64,000 bases of DNA, taken from NCBI GenBank assembly GCA_026874595.1, contig CM049313.1, positions 40,450,659 to 40,514,658 on the forward strand. The letters are read 5' to 3'. Numbering within the stretch: position 1 is the stretch's first letter; every line of letters starts with the position of its first letter. The stretch is from Sipunculus nudus (Eukaryota; Annelida; Sipuncula; Golfingiida; Sipunculidae). The translations under genes and the position numbers were made by a program. A model generated the notes under the pieces. That model made no database searches and was not told where the DNA came from. It worked only from the letters and a program-made list of their open reading frames with translations. Shown here piece after piece: positions 62,147-64,000 of this stretch.

Positions 62147-62800
62147 TCAGGTATAATCCTTCCATGCTGAGCCGTTACTGTTCATGTACAAGTGTGACAG
62201 GTATATATACAATGCAAGCGCTGAACAGTGAACATTTTGAACCCGAGTGCATGCACTAATTACATAAACGTCACTGCTGAAATACTGACAAGGGTGCACA
62301 AAACACAAAAATGATTGTGGCACCATCAGTTTTGCGGACGTGAAAGCTATCAAGGATGTAAGAACTGCAAATACTCCTGAGAAAAGGGCACGAATTGATT
62401 CTACAAACACGGGTAGGTAGGTGGTGCCATCTGTCTGGATTACATGGCATCTGTCCAAAATGAATGAACATACAAAATTTCATACCAATACCTTGAACAA
62501 CTCTAGATATATGAGCAATTTTCAACCAAAGCAGATGTACGGATTGACGCCACGGGAAAAGAATTACAGATGGCGCCACTGGTCTTGAATACAAGATGGA
62601 GGAGTCCAAGATCTATGAATATTCACAATTTCAGGCCAATGCTGAGAATCTCTCCTGAGAAAAGGGCATTTATTTATTCTACAAAAAAAACGGGAAGGGT
62701 AGGTGGCCACCCCTGATTCACGAGAAAACTTTGAATATGCCAAATTTTAGACCAATATCATTACCCACTTCTGAGATGTGAGTGTAATAAACAGACCTGC
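62147..62800 (+). repeat. Direct repeat, period about 270 bp
   Basis: CTGAGAAAAGGGCA, ATTCTACAAA..ACGGG..GGTAGGTGG and the AATATGCC/ACATACAAAATTT..ACCAATA text occur near 62380 and 62655 in the same order. It has the look of the tandem cores of dispersed mollusc repeats. No ORF belongs to it. Confidence 0.7.
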
Positions 62801-63389
62801 ATTTACTTGTTTACAAAAAAACAACCTACAATGAAACACCACACCAAGATATTATAGTAGTCAGACTGCAGCACATAGGTCTCTCCCAATCCTGGTACTG
62901 TGCAATAGCTATTTATAGAGCTGACACAATCTTGGCCAGTGGCCAACATCCCGGCACTGTGGCTAGCATTATGCAAAAGTATATTCAGCTTCTGGCAATT
63001 CATGGCAATCTGCCATGGGTAAACCAAGTGCTGCAACTGTAAACAGAAGTGGTCCCTATTTGAAATAACTTTGAAATAAATTTTTCCAATCAAAATGCTT
63101 TTCAGCTAATTTAAAAAAAAAAATATGAATATTATTATAAAAATTGTTACAGATGCATACTGATTGCACAATCATAATACAGATACATCTCACTGATCTG
63201 GAATTGAGATCTTGAATTGAGAGTATGGATACCAATTATTTATAATCTATGTACAGCCTTTTTATGAAGCCACAGAGATTTGAATAGTCATGGTTGTTAA
63301 GATCTAACTGGTATGATGACTAATTTAGGTCATAATTCTTATTTTTTTAAAAGCTTTTTAAAAACATTCTTTTCAATAATGGGGTAACC

Positions 63390-63790
63390 ATAGATAACCA
63401 TATAGGAACACACAGGAAACTGGCTAACTTCAGCTTCCTGTAACTCAGCCAAAAATCACTGAACCAAAACAATTTAAACAAAATTGAATTATTGGCATCT
63501 GAGGATCATTAATATTTGAGATTCAAGAATTCGGCCCAATGGTTTTTGAGAAGACGTTTTTAGCCCTCAGTATAATACGGGCTTTTAAAAAACAAAATGA
63601 CTAAATGTAGCCTCCCGTAACTCTGCCAAAACTCACTGAACTGGAACCATTTGTACAAATTCCAGAAAGCACTACCCTAGAATGATTTCTAGTCGATATT
63701 AATCAATTTGGCCATGTGGGTTCAGGGAAAAGGATTGTTAAAGGATAGGGGCCCAAACAGGCATTATCACTGGTTTCCCCCCAAAAATGT
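63390..63790 (+). repeat. Direct repeat, period about 178 bp
   Basis: TCCTGTAACTCAGCCAAAAA near 63434 and CCCGTAACTCTGCCAAAACT near 63612 head two related segments, both continuing TCACTGAAC..AA.C.ATTT.. and ..GGCC.A..GG.TT... Divergence is high. Confidence 0.65.
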
Positions 63791-64000
63791 GGCTGGAGGT
63801 GACCCCAACAAATCCTCAAAGGTCAAAAGTAAATAATGGGAAAAAATACTGGTGTAACGTTTGGTGATGCTGGCTCAAGCCGTTCCTGAGATAGTATGGG
63901 TTAACGTACACAGACGGTGGGCGGAGAACAGACGCCGCGCAAACGCGTAAACTAAGAGTTTCGCTATAGGTTGGGTTTTGAGATATTGCCATGTGGTTTA

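Noticed and set aside
1-64000. CRISPR arrays, rRNA genes and intact tRNA genes
   Set aside because: None seen; the tRNA-like sequences at 20.7, 33.5 and 42.1 kb belong to SINE-like repeats with degraded anticodon arms.

Overview
The window looks like nuclear DNA of a marine lophotrochozoan, most likely a bivalve mollusc. It is AT-rich, its genes are split by introns with GT-AG junctions, and it is full of simple repeats and nested transposable elements. Some of these carry (GTCC)n tracts and a block beginning GAGCTTATGCGAT that I associate with bivalve genomes; that assignment is from memory and was not searched. There is no sign of prokaryotic organisation, operons, rRNA or CRISPR. Only about 2 kb of the 64 kb is convincing host coding sequence.

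Layout. Positions 1-11893 hold the last two coding exons of ANAPC11 (anaphase-promoting complex RING subunit, + strand), separated by an 11.4 kb intron built mostly of two long related repeats placed head to tail. The first carries a 1.65 kb block repeated three times; the second carries a broken LINE endonuclease. Positions 14.6-20.4 kb are repeats again, including a third long element with a separate 1.6 kb inverted-repeat element nested in it. That nested element carries at least nine copies of a 15-bp motif, CTCGACACCGTTACC, in both orientations.

Positions 22378-23964 hold a complete three-exon gene for a small secreted six-cysteine peptide of the cystine-knot (knottin) pattern. A 474-bp hAT-like element with a clean 8-bp target duplication sits in its second intron. 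Positions 26544-28737 (- strand) hold a complete four-exon class I SAM-dependent methyltransferase gene (280 aa, JHAMT-like). Two decayed relatives lie nearby: an exon-1 pseudogene at 36.5 kb on the opposite strand, and the last two exons of a copy with a premature stop at 58 kb. The window is therefore part of a local methyltransferase family that is being duplicated and lost.

The rest is mostly transposon debris and AT-rich DNA without recognisable genes. It includes LINE reverse-transcriptase fragments at 37.4 kb and 43.6-45.5 kb (the latter in a 540-bp tandem array), a tRNA-derived SINE with a 15-bp target duplication at 41.7 kb, two LTR-like segments, a possible CTCGCA-rich inverted-repeat element at 53.9-56.2 kb, and a few coding-looking fragments I cannot identify.

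The genes do not form a shared pathway. ANAPC11 is a housekeeping ubiquitin-ligase subunit, the knottin-like peptide is a secreted effector of unknown target, and the methyltransferase is a small-molecule enzyme of a type expanded in these animals.
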